A stretch of DNA of 64,000 nt from Nelumbo lutea (lineage: Eukaryota > Streptophyta > Magnoliopsida > Proteales > Nelumbonaceae). The stretch spans positions 73,814,383-73,878,382 of the forward strand of contig JAKGHH010000002.1 in NCBI GenBank assembly GCA_022828595.1. Reading direction: 5' to 3'. This document shows, in pieces, positions 1-10,019 of this stretch. Positions within the stretch are counted from its first letter, which is position 1. Each line of letters starts with the position of its first letter. The notes below the pieces were generated by a model. The model did no database searches. It had not been told where the DNA came from and saw only the letters and a list, made by a program, of their open reading frames with translations. The translations under genes were made by a program, and so were the position numbers.

Positions 1-70
1 TGGATAATGCTTATAGTCCCCACCAGTGCAGACGACAATCATGCTTTCTTTGAGGGGTGATGCCTTAAAG
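1..70 (-). other. Possible coding fragment, unrecognised
   Basis: The minus strand reads LKASPLKESMIVVCTGGDY then KHYP and runs off the window start without a stop. Together with the open minus frame at 361-520 it could be one exon split by the 71-360 MITE. The family is not recognised, and a chance frame is possible. Confidence 0.25.
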
Positions 71-360
71 TAGGGGTGTAAACGGATTGAATTCGACTAA
101 ATATTTGAATATTTGATTTGGCATGGTTCGAATTCAACCAATTGATTATTTTAGGTAATTAATAAACATATAAATAATTAATATAATTTAATTATTATAT
201 ATAAATTATATAAAACATTTAAATATATTATATATTATACATAAGAGTTAAATAATCAATTGAATTAGGATATTTTTGAATTTAATCAAGTCATATTTGA
301 ATTTGCCTGATTAGATATTCAAATTCAAAACCGGATTTTCGAATAACATTGACATCCCTA
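71..360. mobile_element. hAT-like MITE, TAGGGGTGTAAACGG type
   Basis: It begins TAGGGGTGTAAACGG and ends CATTGACATCCCTA, imperfect terminal inverted repeats (TAGGGGTGTAAACG against TAGGGATGTCAATG). The interior is AT-rich and partly palindromic (AATTGAATTCG-type words) with no coding capacity. No clear 8-bp duplication flanks it. The same terminus recurs at 2936 and, with other interiors, at 1971 (minus) and 12887. Confidence 0.6.
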
Positions 361-520
361 ACTCTCATTGTTGATCACAAGAATTGCATTCGCAATATTA
401 AATGATAACTCAATTGGCGCCACGGTCCCAATTCCCGCTGGTTCCGTGAAAAATACTTCTCCAATAAACCTTGACTTAAACATTGAAATTTCATCAACAT
501 GAGAAGAAACAAAGTGCATC
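361..520 (-). other. Possible coding fragment, unrecognised
   Basis: The minus strand is open with sensible composition: FVSSHVDEISMFKSRFIGEV, then FFTEPAGIGTVAPIELSFN and IANAILVINNES, stopping exactly where the 71-360 MITE begins. This may be an exon of a neighbouring gene cut by the MITE. No family is recognised and no convincing splice acceptor was found. Confidence 0.28.
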
Positions 521-571
521 CTCTTTTACTTCCGTGGTTGTGATCCCCGTTGGTGTGTGGAAAGAGACAGA

Positions 572-729
572 ATTTGCTCCTCACAAATGAGCGCCTCACA
601 TGCATATTCACCGTGCGTGCATTGGGAACATTTCCCGTGAATAATAATTAATAAGTACAGGAAATGTTTGCAATGCATGGTTGGATGTGCGTGTGAGGCG
701 CTTTGAGGCGCTAGGTGTGAGGAACAGAT
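572..729. mobile_element. Fold-back MITE
   Basis: Two arms of about 70 bp are inverted copies: ATTTGCTCCTCACAAATGAG ... and, from the other end, ATCTGTTCCTCACACCTAGC .... GCGCCTCACA, GTGCATTG and GGGAACATTTCC also pair with the opposite arm. The whole 158 bp could fold into one long hairpin. No target-site duplication was identified. Confidence 0.6.
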
Positions 730-1125
730 CCAGTCTCTCGTGAAGGGGTTTCATCAACAAATTGATTCGACACATCACGATCTCCATCAACATTCTCCTT
801 TTAAGTCCACGATAACGATCTTTGATGCTGCTGCTGCAGTATGAAACCTTGAAATTTCTGTTATCTTTTTGGATGCCTTAGAAACAAAAGGCCTTATTAT
901 GCTTTTCTTCGATCTAAGAAGCTGAGATTCCCAACCTTGATTTGCATCTCCCATTCTGTCTCACCAACTTGATCCACAATCTCATCCCCACTTGTACATA
1001 CAAAGTAGTCGCTCAGTCATAATAAATAAACTCAACTCAAAACCTTAGGAGAAGACCGAGAACCTCTCCAACCCCATTCTTGATGATCATGTACAAGCAA
1101 ATGCCCGTAGTCTGGTACAGCGGTT
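730..1125. other. Non-coding, no feature recognised
   Basis: Unique-looking sequence without a convincing frame. The minus strand has a short open stretch (ENVDGDRDVSNQFVDETPS, about 740-800) that might belong to the same unrecognised gene as 361-520. Confidence 0.3.
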
Positions 1126-1605
1126 CGTGGGTCGTAGTGGGTTTGGAATTTTAGATCTACAGGCCAGACTGGTACGGTACAACCAACCGGACCGTGCCAC
1201 CCATGGCCCGCATGCCAACACAGCCCAGTCCGATACGACCCATATATATTATTTATATATATTTATATATAATATATAATATATTATATGAATTATAATT
1301 ATATTATAATATATAGTATATAATATATTAATAAAATAAACAATTGTTTTCAATTTTATTATACTAATTTATTTAATTATTGTATATATAAGCAATTGTA
1401 TACATCAAAATTCATATAAAATTAAAACGTTAAGTTTTTTTTTTCAATTTCTTTTAAATAAATAGCTTTGGCCTGGTCCACAGTCTGGCCTGGCCCACGG
1501 CATGACACGGGCCCACATATGCTTGGGCTGTGGGCCATGCCGGGCCGACCCCCAAGTTATCCCAAGGGAGGTGCAGGCCACCCCCATTTTATACCTCTAT
1601 GCCAA
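1126..1605. repeat. Repeat with GC-rich ends and AT-rich centre
   Basis: GC-rich terminal parts with repeated CCGG/GGCC words (GGTACGGTACAACCAACCGG; TGGGCCATGCCGGGCCGACC) flank a nearly pure A/T centre (1240-1450). This architecture matches the short hAT-like elements seen elsewhere in the window (28680-28838, 12887-13439). Its limits are approximate. Confidence 0.4.
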
Positions 1606-1612
1606 GACTGAT

Positions 1613-1971
1613 CCGATCCAATCCTATTTTCTCGAATTTGGGTCTCCCCTGTTCGGATTGGATTGGATCATAAAATAGGATCCGATTCAGATTACCCCTA
1701 TTTAATCCGATATATATGTTATTTATTTATTTATATTGCATTTTTTTAAATTTGTTATATTAATTCCTTTTTTTTATAAAAGCATGGATATATGTGATGA
1801 AAATAGTTGAAAATATCCTTGTATTTTTTGTTTTTTTAATTATAATATTTTATTTTTCTTTTAATAATTTATTAATTTTTCAAGAAGTTTAAATCAGATC
1901 CAAAAATCCAACTTATTCATCAAATTCGAATTCAAATCCATACATATGAGATCCAATCCGTATGCATCCCT
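1613..1971. mobile_element. hAT-like MITE, minus orientation, decayed
   Basis: Read on the minus strand it starts AGGGATGCATACGGATTGG and contains many GGATTGGATC-type words at both ends, with an AT-rich centre. The end at 1971 is clear; the other end near 1613 is not. Confidence 0.42.
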
Positions 1972-2053
1972 TCAAAGCAAAGCAAAAGAGGCTCTTTAAT
2001 GCCTTGTAGGAATTTCCCAGCCTGTCTCCTAGTCGATAACCCATAAGTCTAAG

Positions 2054-2333
2054 CATGGTTTTCAAACCGCTGTTGACTCAGATGGCCAGACCATTCGGCT
2101 TGGGAATCATCCAGTCAATCAGTTCCGTTTTACTCCAAACCCGATCCCTAATCAAAAACCGTTGAATCAGTCAACGACCCATTGATCCATACGCTCGAAC
2201 CATCAATCCGTCGACCTGTTTAATGATTTTTTGCCATTTTTTATTTTTAAATATTTTTTAATTTTTTAATTTGTTTTATCAAAATGGGCCGTCCGTTCAA
2301 CCTTTCCGTTTCCGGGTCATTTTTAAAACCATG
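2054..2333. mobile_element. MITE with 8-bp target duplication (CATGGTTTT type)
   Basis: The ends are inverted: CATGGTTTTCAAACC and, from the right, CATGGTTTTAAAAATGACCC. Perfect 8-bp direct repeats AGTCTAAG flank it at 2046-2053 and 2334-2341, as expected for a hAT-superfamily insertion. The 280-bp element is non-coding, with CCATTGATCC-type words in its arms. Confidence 0.8.
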
Positions 2334-2341
2334 AGTCTAAG

Positions 2342-2739
2342 AACGCGAATCTAGCTTTGGTAGCAAACTCTCAATCTTCTCAGTCAAATAATCGGAGAGA
2401 GGAGCTCTAAGTTTTCTAAAAGTTTTTCCATATCTTTCAAGGCTTTGGCTTAACTAGTTTCCTCATCAACTATCTGTTATTGACCCATAATAGCTTCAGT
2501 TGTAGAAGTCGTGATCATAGGTGTTACAACAATAAGAAGGGATAAAACTAAAATCACGAAGGGTTATGCTCATAGAGCTTGTTGGCAAAGTTGCTTTAAC
2601 CTCAGCACTCATAGTGGGAATTGTAGTAGATTATGTGCAAATTGAGGACACAGCAATAACTGGCACAACAAGTGAAACACTGGTAGTAGGAGGAGGTGAA
2701 AGAGCTTCAATAGCACCAAGAACAGAGCTTTGTTGAACC
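2342..2739. other. Non-coding, nothing recognised
   Basis: Ordinary intergenic sequence between two MITEs. No frame, repeat or RNA-like fold stood out. Confidence 0.4.
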
Positions 2740-2742
2740 TAA

Positions 2743-2881
2743 GGCTATGTTTGGTTGCAGTGCAATTTTAAAGATAAGCTAAAATTTGAAACAAAAAAGG
2801 TCTGAATTTACACTCAAATCATTTTCCCTGTCATAGTTTTGCATCAGTGCAAATTTATTTGCATTGCAACCAAACACAGCC
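2743..2881. mobile_element. Tourist-like MITE (TAA duplication)
   Basis: Inverted ends GGCTATGTTTGGTTGCAGTG and, from the right, GGCTGTGTTTGGTTGCAATG, flanked by TAA at 2740-2742 and 2882-2884. The 139-bp size, TAA target and TTTGGTTG terminus are typical of PIF/Harbinger-derived MITEs. Confidence 0.85.
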
Positions 2882-2935
2882 TAAAGACAGGACATAGAAA
2901 CACAAACAACAACATAATAATAATACTATGAGTTA

Positions 2936-3170
2936 TAGGGGTGTAAACGGATCGAGTTCGAATAGAATCAGGCAATATCCAAATTAGAATCCGATTAGAA
3001 AATTCAATATCCAACGGATATTGAAAATTAACATTCGAATTTGATTAAATATTCAAATACTAGATTCGACTAATTAATTATTTTAGGGAATTAATAAATA
3101 TATAAAATAAATATTTTACTTATATAAAATATATAAATATATAAATTATTTATATAATTTAATTATTATA
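2936..3170. mobile_element. hAT-like MITE, truncated
   Basis: It starts TAGGGGTGTAAACGGATCG, the same terminus as 71-360, followed by GATATCC/TTCGAA words and an AT-rich tract. No matching right terminus is visible before sequence changes at about 3170. Confidence 0.5.
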
Positions 3171-3295
3171 TAGTTGGGTCGATCTCAGGCCGGGTTCAGG
3201 CTATCAAGATGCAGCCCAAATTGGTGACATACATGGTTTGGCTTGTACGTAGAGGCTACCGTGGTCATCCTGGCCATAAGAGAAAACACAATTTA

Positions 3296-3592
3296 CGGTT
3301 GCGTTTGGAAGCCATTGATAATCGATGATGTAAAAATTTATTGATGAGGTTTTACCGTTGAGCTTTAAAGAGTGTGGAGTTTTTACATTGATAATCAATG
3401 TAAAACTTTACTTTTGATGAGATTTTACATTGATTTACGACATAAAACTCTACTCCATCCAAACACCAACAAATCTAAACCGAAGTGGAGTTTCACATCA
3501 ATCTTGATTTACATTCCAGCCAAATGCCGACCAAACCAAACTGGTGTAAACTTTTTCATCGATGACATTTTACATCACTTCCAAATGCAGAC
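3296..3592. mobile_element. Tourist-like MITE, GCGTTTGGAAG type
   Basis: The left arm CGGTTGCGTTTGGAAG and the right arm (read inward) GTCTGCATTTGGAAG are inverted, and both are followed by ATGATGTAAAA/TGATGTAAAA words. TTA flanks both sides (3293-3295 and 3593-3595). The interior repeats the motif for a TTTACATTGAT-rich fold. Confidence 0.62.
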
Positions 3593-4496
3593 TTAGGAAA
3601 AAGAACATAACATCTCAAAAAATGGAGTTTGGCTTCCATCAGGACAACACCCATTCAAGCAGCCTTTACAGCCTTGCATCAGGAATATTTCTGCACTTAT
3701 GTGCTTTATTTCATGGAGAGATATTCTCGATACAAGGTTGCAAGAGGTTGTTGGGACAGTGTGAGCATGGGCTTGCTTTGACCGAAGCCGATACAAAAAA
3801 TGCCTTTCTATACCAAGTCTGGCTCTTGCCCAACTACGAGATCAGAGCCAAAACATGTTGCTTGGCAACCGCATACACTCACCATATACGGCCAAGACTA
3901 AGGGTCCATTTGGTTCATAGTCGGAATCGAAATCTATTGGGATTGTATCTTATTTTAAAATTATTGGATTAGTTTTAATTCAATGGTTAATGTGGTCCCT
4001 CTTTAGGTCAAAGAGGTTTTACATATAAAAGCTTTCTTTTGTATGTAGGGTGAAGGCTTTTTTTAGAAAATGTGTGAAAGAGAACAATATAGGGTGCTCT
4101 TAGTGTGTGAGAGAGATTTTTCTCTTGTTTTTGTTCTTCTACTTGAGAGGAAAGGGAGAACGGGTGTACAAAGGTTAAGGGTTAGTTTGGATTGTCAGCC
4201 ACAAAGTATTTGTATTGTTTCTCAGTTTTCTTTCATAGTGAAGAACATGTTTCATCTCTCCCATAGACATAGGTAGTAAGACCGAACCACATAAATCTTT
4301 GTGTTCTTTGTAGTGCTTATTTTATTTTTCTTTGTTGGATTTTATTATTTTTGCTTCTATTAGATTTTTTCTGGTTGCTATTCCAAGTACCTTGTGATTT
4401 TAAATTGTGGGTGGTTGTTGTGCGGCCCCCAACAAAGTGGTATTAGAGCTCCCAGGTTAGTATTTACAAGGTGTTTGTAAAATTACTTAAGAGATA

Positions 4497-5238
4497 ATGG
4501 CAACAAAAGATACAAGTTCTCAGTTCTATATTGAGAGGTTTGATGGAAAATGCAGTTTTACCCTATGGCAAAGAAGGGTAAAGGGCATTTTGGTTCAACA
4601 AGGCTTGGCTATAGCGTCAAAAGGAAATGATAGGAAGCCAGAAGACATGAAGGATGTTGATTGGAAGGGCATCGAGTCAAGGTGTGTTAGTATGAATTAA
4701 TTGCTCCTGGTTAATAACGTTATGGAGGAAGATTCTACACTAGAATTGTGGGATAAGTTTGGAGAAGCTTTATTTGGGAAAAAGCTTAACTACGAAGATA
4801 TATCTAAAGTGGCAGTTGTACAGGCTAAACTTGGAAGAATATGGGAATCTTGTAGAACACTTAACTGTGTTCAACAGTGTCTTGGATCAACTGAGAAAAG
4901 TTGATGTCAAGGTAGAGGAAGAAGACAATGCCCTTTTACTTCTTACCACACTTCCTGGTTCATATGAAAACTTAGTGACAATATTGTTGTATGGGAAAGA
5001 TACAATGAAACTGGAAGAAGTTATTACATCTCTTCTATCCAATGATGTTAGGAGGAAGCCCAAGTATGAGAGCGGACAAGACTTTGCGTTGGTTATGCTG
5101 GGAACATATCAGAAAGGAAGGTCGTCTGACAGGGGATCTGAGAGCAACAAGTCTAGATCCAAGGCCAAGGAAAATGGCAAGATAAATTGTTATAGATGCA
5201 AGGAATTTGGCCACATGAAGAGAGATTGTCCTACATGA
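4497..5238 (+). pseudogene. copia gag (UBN2 plus CCHC), broken
   Basis: The gag-like N-terminus (SSQFYIERFDGKCSFTLWQR) is interrupted by a stop after CVSMN at 4698 and shifts frame near 4840. It then continues through LEEYGNLVEHLTVFNSVLDQ and LLTTLPGSYENLVTI to a zinc knuckle CYRCKEFGHMKRDC (CX2CX4HX4C, intact) at about 5188-5230. Confidence 0.85.
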
Positions 5239-5343
5239 AAAAGGAATGGGGATGCATTTGGAAGTGTGGCAATTGCGTCTAATAATGATGGAGATGTTCT
5301 CACAATCTCCAAAGGTATGTGTAATTTTTCTCCATGTGAGTAG

Positions 5344-5640
5344 ATTTTAGATTTTGGATGTTCTATGCATATAGGAAGGAATATTTTGACACATTCCAAG
5401 AGAGAAAGATAGGTATTGTTTCCTTAGGTGATGGATCTACGTATAACATCATGGGTGTTGGAAGAATGAAAATCAAAATGTTTGATGGAATAGTTCACAC
5501 TTTGTGTGGTGTGGCATATGTCCCAAAAATGTGTAAAAATATAATATTACTTAATCGATTGGATTCCAAGGGTTGCAAGGTTTTTACTGCAAGTTTCCAA
5601 GGTATAGATGATGATGAGAGAATGATTCCTGTTGGAAGAT
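5344..5640 (+). pseudogene. copia protease start, truncated
   Basis: ILDFGCSMHI (a changed copia protease active site; DSG is now DFG) is followed in shifted frames by GIVSLGDGSTYNIMGVGRMK and LCGVAYVPKMCKNIILLNRL. The polyprotein then ends, and sequence passes through a deletion junction towards the 3' LTR. Confidence 0.7.
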
Positions 5641-5842
5641 AGGAATGATCGAGGTCCCTCTCTAAAGTTAACTAGAATTGTTAAGTTTGGTACAATTACA
5701 CAGGTACATTGGCTATTTTGTTTGAATCAAGTGGAGTTAGGACCAAGTGATTCATATTATGTGTAGTTGGTGATGTTTTACAAAGCCAGTGGAGGTTTAC
5801 GGTATTTGCAAATGGGTGGAGGCATAAACAGTATATCTCTAA

Positions 5843-6110
5843 GGTGTACAAGGGTTAAGGGTTGGTTTGGGCTGCAAGCCACAAAGTACTTGTATTGTTT
5901 CTCAATTTTCTTTCATAGTGAAGAATAGGTTTCGTCTCTTCCATGGGCGTAGAGAATAAGGTCAAACCATGTAAATCTTTATGTTTTTTGTGGCGCTTGT
6001 TTTATTTGTCTTTGCTTGGATTTCATCATTTTTACTTCTATTAGATTTCTCATAGTCCATTTGGTTGTTGTGATTTTATACTGTGAGTGGTTGTTGTGAG
6101 GCCCCCAACA
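5843..6110 (+). repeat. Partial 3' LTR of the deleted copia
   Basis: 268 bp aligning with 4163-4434 (shared GGTTAAGGGTT, GCCACAAAGTA, TTCTATTAGATTT, GGCCCCCAACA), diverged by many substitutions. The missing 5' portion shows that the deletion reached into the LTR. Confidence 0.75.
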
Positions 6111-6395
6111 GAATCGGAACCGGAATCCTTTGAAATTAGAATCGGTATGGTTGATTCTCATTGTCCATTTGGTTCAGACAGGAATGGGAATGGAAATGGG
6201 AATGGGAATCAGTAGGAATTGAATTTCATTCCCAAGGGAGGGGCAAGGAATGGCCATTCCCTCAAATGGGCGAATGCCATTTCAATAGGAATGGGAATGG
6301 GATTTCGATTCTATCGAACCAAATATTTGAAATCAGAACAGCCCATTCCTATTCCGATTCCAAACCCCTATTCCCATGAACCAAACGAGGCCTAA

Positions 6396-7391
6396 GAGGT
6401 TGAACGGTCATCAATTAGCTTCAACAAGGCTTCAGAAGTAGCAAGGCCAATGTTACTAAAGTTCATCCAACAACAGCCTTTTCTATGAAGCATACTCTTT
6501 ATGAAGTCTCTACCTTAAGAATTGACATTAATTTGTTTGGGCCGGAGTTCTTGTGAGAAATGCTCAACCTGGGAAACCATTTGCAAATGAACATAATCAT
6601 TAAACTAGTATTTACAAATGAAGAATTAGAGTTGCATATATATACTGCAAAGAACTTTTGAGGACCCTTAAAAGAATGCTCAGGGTACAGGTTAAAGCTT
6701 TGTTTCCCATGAGAACTGGTACAAGTAAGAAATGGCACTTACTTTATTTAAATCAGAAATAAAAGAACATGGGTAAATGCACTTACCCGAGTAAGTATTT
6801 CCCAAGAAAAACTTAATCAAGTAACTGCATTTACCCTGGTAAATAACTTACGAAAAGCAAATGGGGCCTTAGAGAAACCTCGAGATCTAATAGGCACTTG
6901 TTTAATACTTTACCAATTTCAAGGAGACCAAGCAAAGCTTAACGCCTTCCAATGTCACAGTAAACCCACCCCAAGTTGTCAAGAGTGCATGTGACTATGG
7001 TTTGACCACCTCGTTGCAAGACGTTCACAAAACCCACCTTCCTATTACTTATTTGATGCTACTATAATGCCTAAATTGCCAAAGTCCAAGTCGACTCTAT
7101 TTTGTAACAAAGGTGGGGTGGATATGGTGCTCATATAGCCTAACCCAAGAGGAAGATGAATTCGGTAAACTTTTTTCCTCCTTTCTCCTAAAAAGTCTTC
7201 TAACAAGATGAATGCAAGAACAATGAATGTGGAGTCAGAGTTTATGTGTGTTATGTGAATGCAATGCAAGAACAATGAATGCATGTGCTTTGTGTTACAA
7301 AGTCAATGCGATGAGAAGGTTGCATTCTTTGCAACCTCAGCACTACCCTTGCAATTGCATTCCAATGTAATTTTGCAGTTTCATAGGATGA
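6396..7391. other. Intergenic; possible MITE at about 6720-6870
   Basis: No gene. Around 6720-6870 the words GGGTAAATGCACTTACC and (inverted) CAGGGTAAATGCAG, and an end reading inward TAAGGCCCCATTTGC, suggest another Tourist-like MITE whose left end I could not place. Confidence 0.35.
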
Positions 7392-7399
7392 ATTCTAAC

Positions 7400-7613
7400 C
7401 AAGGTTCAAAGTATCATCATTATCAGTCCGTATTGGTCGATACATATCGTTCCGAGACCTCTCTGATACGCCCTTACAGTGGGTATCGGGGTCTGACCAG
7501 TTCACGGGGTGGAGGAGCTCTAAACTGGCTCCCTTGAACTGGCTTTGAAAAAAACTAAAAAAAGGTAATACACCCCTACCGGCATAGCAGGCGTATCAAT
7601 ATTCTGAACCTTG
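7400..7613. mobile_element. hAT-like MITE, CAAGGTTCAAAGTATC family
   Basis: Ends CAAGGTTCAAAGTATC and (inward from the right) CAAGGTTCAGAATATTGAT. Perfect 8-bp duplications ATTCTAAC lie at 7392-7399 and 7614-7621. The 214-bp body has GATACG-rich words. Relatives lie at 21917-22113 and 42879-43940. Confidence 0.85.
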
Positions 7614-7621
7614 ATTCTAAC

Positions 7622-8230
7622 ACAATGCTCACCAACTGCATCACAATTGGGTCTCATTTCATCACAACGTGGCCTTAAATTTTCATTGCTTCATCATTTT
7701 CCTTCTTTTCAATCACATTTGCACCTCGTCCACATCGCAGTCATGAGAACCTTAGGCTGCATCACCGATTTTTCATGAAATTCTCCATGCATTTTGGAGT
7801 TAATTTCATCACTCCCAAAATGGAGGCCAATGATAACAAGGGTCAAAACAGTTAAGTAGGGGTACTAAAGTGAGTGGATATACACTTGGGATTTAAGAAC
7901 AAGGCATCAGCTAGTAATGCAAGGCAAGAGCGATATTGCAAATTAAAACAAAGCAAATGCCTTGCAGGAATCTCAACATTGTAAAGATTAAAGAAACAAC
8001 CTCGTAGGAGCCACTTGACAAGGCTCTAGGATCACAAAAGCACGACCTCACAGGACCAAGAGAGATCTGATCACCAAGGGTCCCGTAGAATGAGAAATAA
8101 ACGAGGGATTAATAACACCAAATTAAGTTTTAAAGTTTTAGATTACTATAAATAAGATATATAGACGTAAGAAGTCCATGTCTTGACAGCTTATGTCCAT
8201 GTCCACTTAGGGAAATGATGGAAGTACTAA
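7622..8230. other. Intergenic, nothing recognised
   Basis: No supported frame or repeat; mixed A/T-rich intergenic sequence. Confidence 0.35.
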
Positions 8231-8434
8231 GGCTGTGTTTGGTTTGAAGGAAAAAGTAGGGAAAGGAAGGGAAATGTAGGGAAACCTTTACAAGCCTTGT
8301 ATAGGTTTCTCTAAGGCTATGTTTGGTTTGTAAAGGTTTCCCTATCATTCCCTTTCCCTACATTTTCCTTCAAACCAAACAAAGCCCAAGTTGCCCTTCA
8401 TTTTCCTACTTTTTCCTTCAAACAAAACATAGTC
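8231..8434. mobile_element. Tourist-like MITE with a second MITE inside
   Basis: Outer ends GGCTGTGTTTGGTTTGAAGG and (inward) GACTATGTTTTGTTTGAAGG with TAA on both sides (8228-8230, 8435-8437). Inside, 8315-8386 has ends GGCTATGTTTGGTTTG and GGCTTTGTTTGGTTTG, with TAA on the left (8312-8314) and CAA on the right. Both copies belong to one family, so it inserted into itself. Confidence 0.78.
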
Positions 8435-8437
8435 TAA

Positions 8438-9699
8438 AAGTACCCATTAATATGATCCACAACCAACTAGTGACCAAGGAATGCCGGGATGCCTTAATGG
8501 ACCATGCAACAGAACTGAAGATAAAAATACCCCAGCATCTCAACAGTCATCCCAAACAACGGATTCAACTGGAACGCCAAAATCAGCAGCACCCCTTCAT
8601 GCTTTAAAGCTTTAAATAGTCACAATACTCTAAAAAGGTAGCCATGCTTTAAAGCTCTTGATTTGAAGCATATTCTTATCTGTATCACTTTAGATGTATG
8701 TTAAGAGCATCCTCTTGCAGAGAAGGAGAAGCAGAAAAGAAGTTTCTTCCCATTGCAGACATTGAAGCGAAGTCGTCAAAGGATACCGTCATTTTATCCT
8801 GAATTTTTTTATTAACTATTTGTTGTAGTTAATTCTGGTTCTGGGAACAATTATATGTCACAACCAGCTTACTGGTTCATCGAGAGTCCGAAAGAGTATG
8901 AGCAGGAATGGGGAGAAATTTTTGTTTTGGATTAAATTTGGAGATAACGGCTGTCCTGTTAGTTTCACACACGCTGAGGGGGAATTCGTGCAGGACAGGT
9001 GGCAGGCTTCCACTGTGTGGGGTGCCCATTCGTGGGCACCCGTGAATTTGCAATCTTTTGAGCTCTCATTTTTTTCTATAACCCATTAATTTGGGTGAGT
9101 GGATCAGTATGGGTGGAGTCATGAGAAGATCGGTGGCAGGTGGAGAGTTTGAAAACTTCAAACCGAGTGATGTTAGAGGAAGTGGCACCTTAGGAAGACT
9201 GAAGCTTCAATCTGCTGATTCTTCTCTGCAAACTTTGACCCAACCAAGGTTCTAAATATCAATACAGGCCAATATGCCGGTAGGGAAACTGTAGATGATC
9301 ATGCACAATGTCCATTCTTAGCTTGAAAGGAGCATTAAAATTATGTAGAAGGGCATCTAACGTTTTCTCACTAATGGAGGGGATTTTTGTCTTGTATCCT
9401 TACTAATAAATACTAATAAGAAGGGCTTCTTGGCTCTGTTCTTTTTCTCCCTTTTTCTTCTTTCTTGCTTTCCTCTCTTCTTCTTCCTCTTCTATTCACC
9501 ATTTCTCTTGCTGTTAATCTTCTACTGCAACCAGCATACACTTCAATGGCAGGCACGCAAATAACACCCCTAAAATTTAGAAATACTACAGATTTCACAT
9601 CACAAACATTGAGAAAATATTTGGTACATGATCACCAGAATAAGTGTAATTTGTATTCAAGAGGCAAAGCATTTTTGCATGTTCAGTTGGCAATTCCAC
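8438..9699. other. Intergenic; pyrimidine-rich LTR-like tract near 9420-9520
   Basis: No supported gene. At 9247 a lone CAAGGTTCTAAATATCA terminus resembles the 7400-7613 MITE family. The C/T-rich run at 9430-9510 preceded by AATAAATACTAATAAG resembles the end of a short LTR (compare 12590-12680), but no partner LTR is visible. Confidence 0.3.
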
Positions 9700-9949
9700 A
9701 ACACTGAAAAAGCCAAGTGATGGTATGTAACATATAGATGGACTTCTGGAATTCGTGACCTTTTCTTCTTACTTCAATGCTTTCCAACTAATTTTGTTAG
9801 CTCATGATCAAACATATACAGTTCCCATCAATAAAGGATAGATCACATCACCCAAATAGGCATTACACAGGCAGACAAACCTGAAAAGAACTGCAACCTT
9901 GCCTGCCAGTCTGTCTTTAAAATCTCCAAGATTGAGTTGCAATTTAGCC
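9700..9949 (-). other. RBL15: Probable 3' UTR exon of RBL15
   Basis: On the minus strand an acceptor (ATTATTAGCAG) precedes GGCTAA at 9949, followed by unique-looking, non-repetitive sequence without a long frame. It lies immediately downstream of the UBA exon. The lower limit is arbitrary; I could not fix a polyadenylation site. Confidence 0.45.
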
Positions 9950-10019
9950 CTGCTAATAATGAGCAAACCATATTATACTAATTAGAAAAAGCAAGATAAC
10001 AAGTGAAGCAATAAAAGAA

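Larger units (their letters stand above)
3984..6110 (+). mobile_element. Deleted Ty1/copia element
   Basis: 5' LTR (about 3984-4434, ending CCCCCAACA), primer-binding site TGGTATTAGAGC (4438-4449), degraded gag and the start of protease, then an internal deletion, and a 3' LTR that lacks its first part (5843-6110 matches 4163-4434). Integrase, reverse transcriptase and RNase H are missing. No 5-bp target duplication could be confirmed. It sits inside a MITE. Confidence 0.75.
3902..6392. mobile_element. Tourist-like MITE split by a copia insertion
   Basis: The left end GGGTCCATTTGGTTCATAG and the right end (inward) GGCCTCGTTTGGTTCATGG are inverted, and TAA lies outside both (3899-3901, 6393-6395). 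The MITE body (GGAATCGGAACC / GGAATGGGAATGG words) is at 3902-3983 and 6111-6392. An additional internal copy of the terminus (GTCCATTTGGTTCAG at 6163) suggests two related MITEs joined or nested. The copia derivative occupies the middle. Confidence 0.65.

Noticed and set aside
375..611. 78-codon minus frame
   Set aside because: It crosses into the 572-729 fold-back; the neighbouring frame at 361-520 has better protein character.
1240..1450. Possible matrix-attachment or origin-like A/T tract
   Set aside because: It looks like the AT-rich centre of a hAT-like repeat; composition alone does not support a functional call.
4438..4450. Possible tRNA gene at TGGTATTAGAGC-type words (also 11846, 23218, 38185)
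   Set aside because: These are retrotransposon primer-binding sites complementary to the initiator tRNA 3' end, not tRNA genes.
9465..9707. Open plus frame with a signal-peptide-like start
   Set aside because: It begins in a C/T-rich, LTR-leader-like tract and has no family signature after the hydrophobic start.
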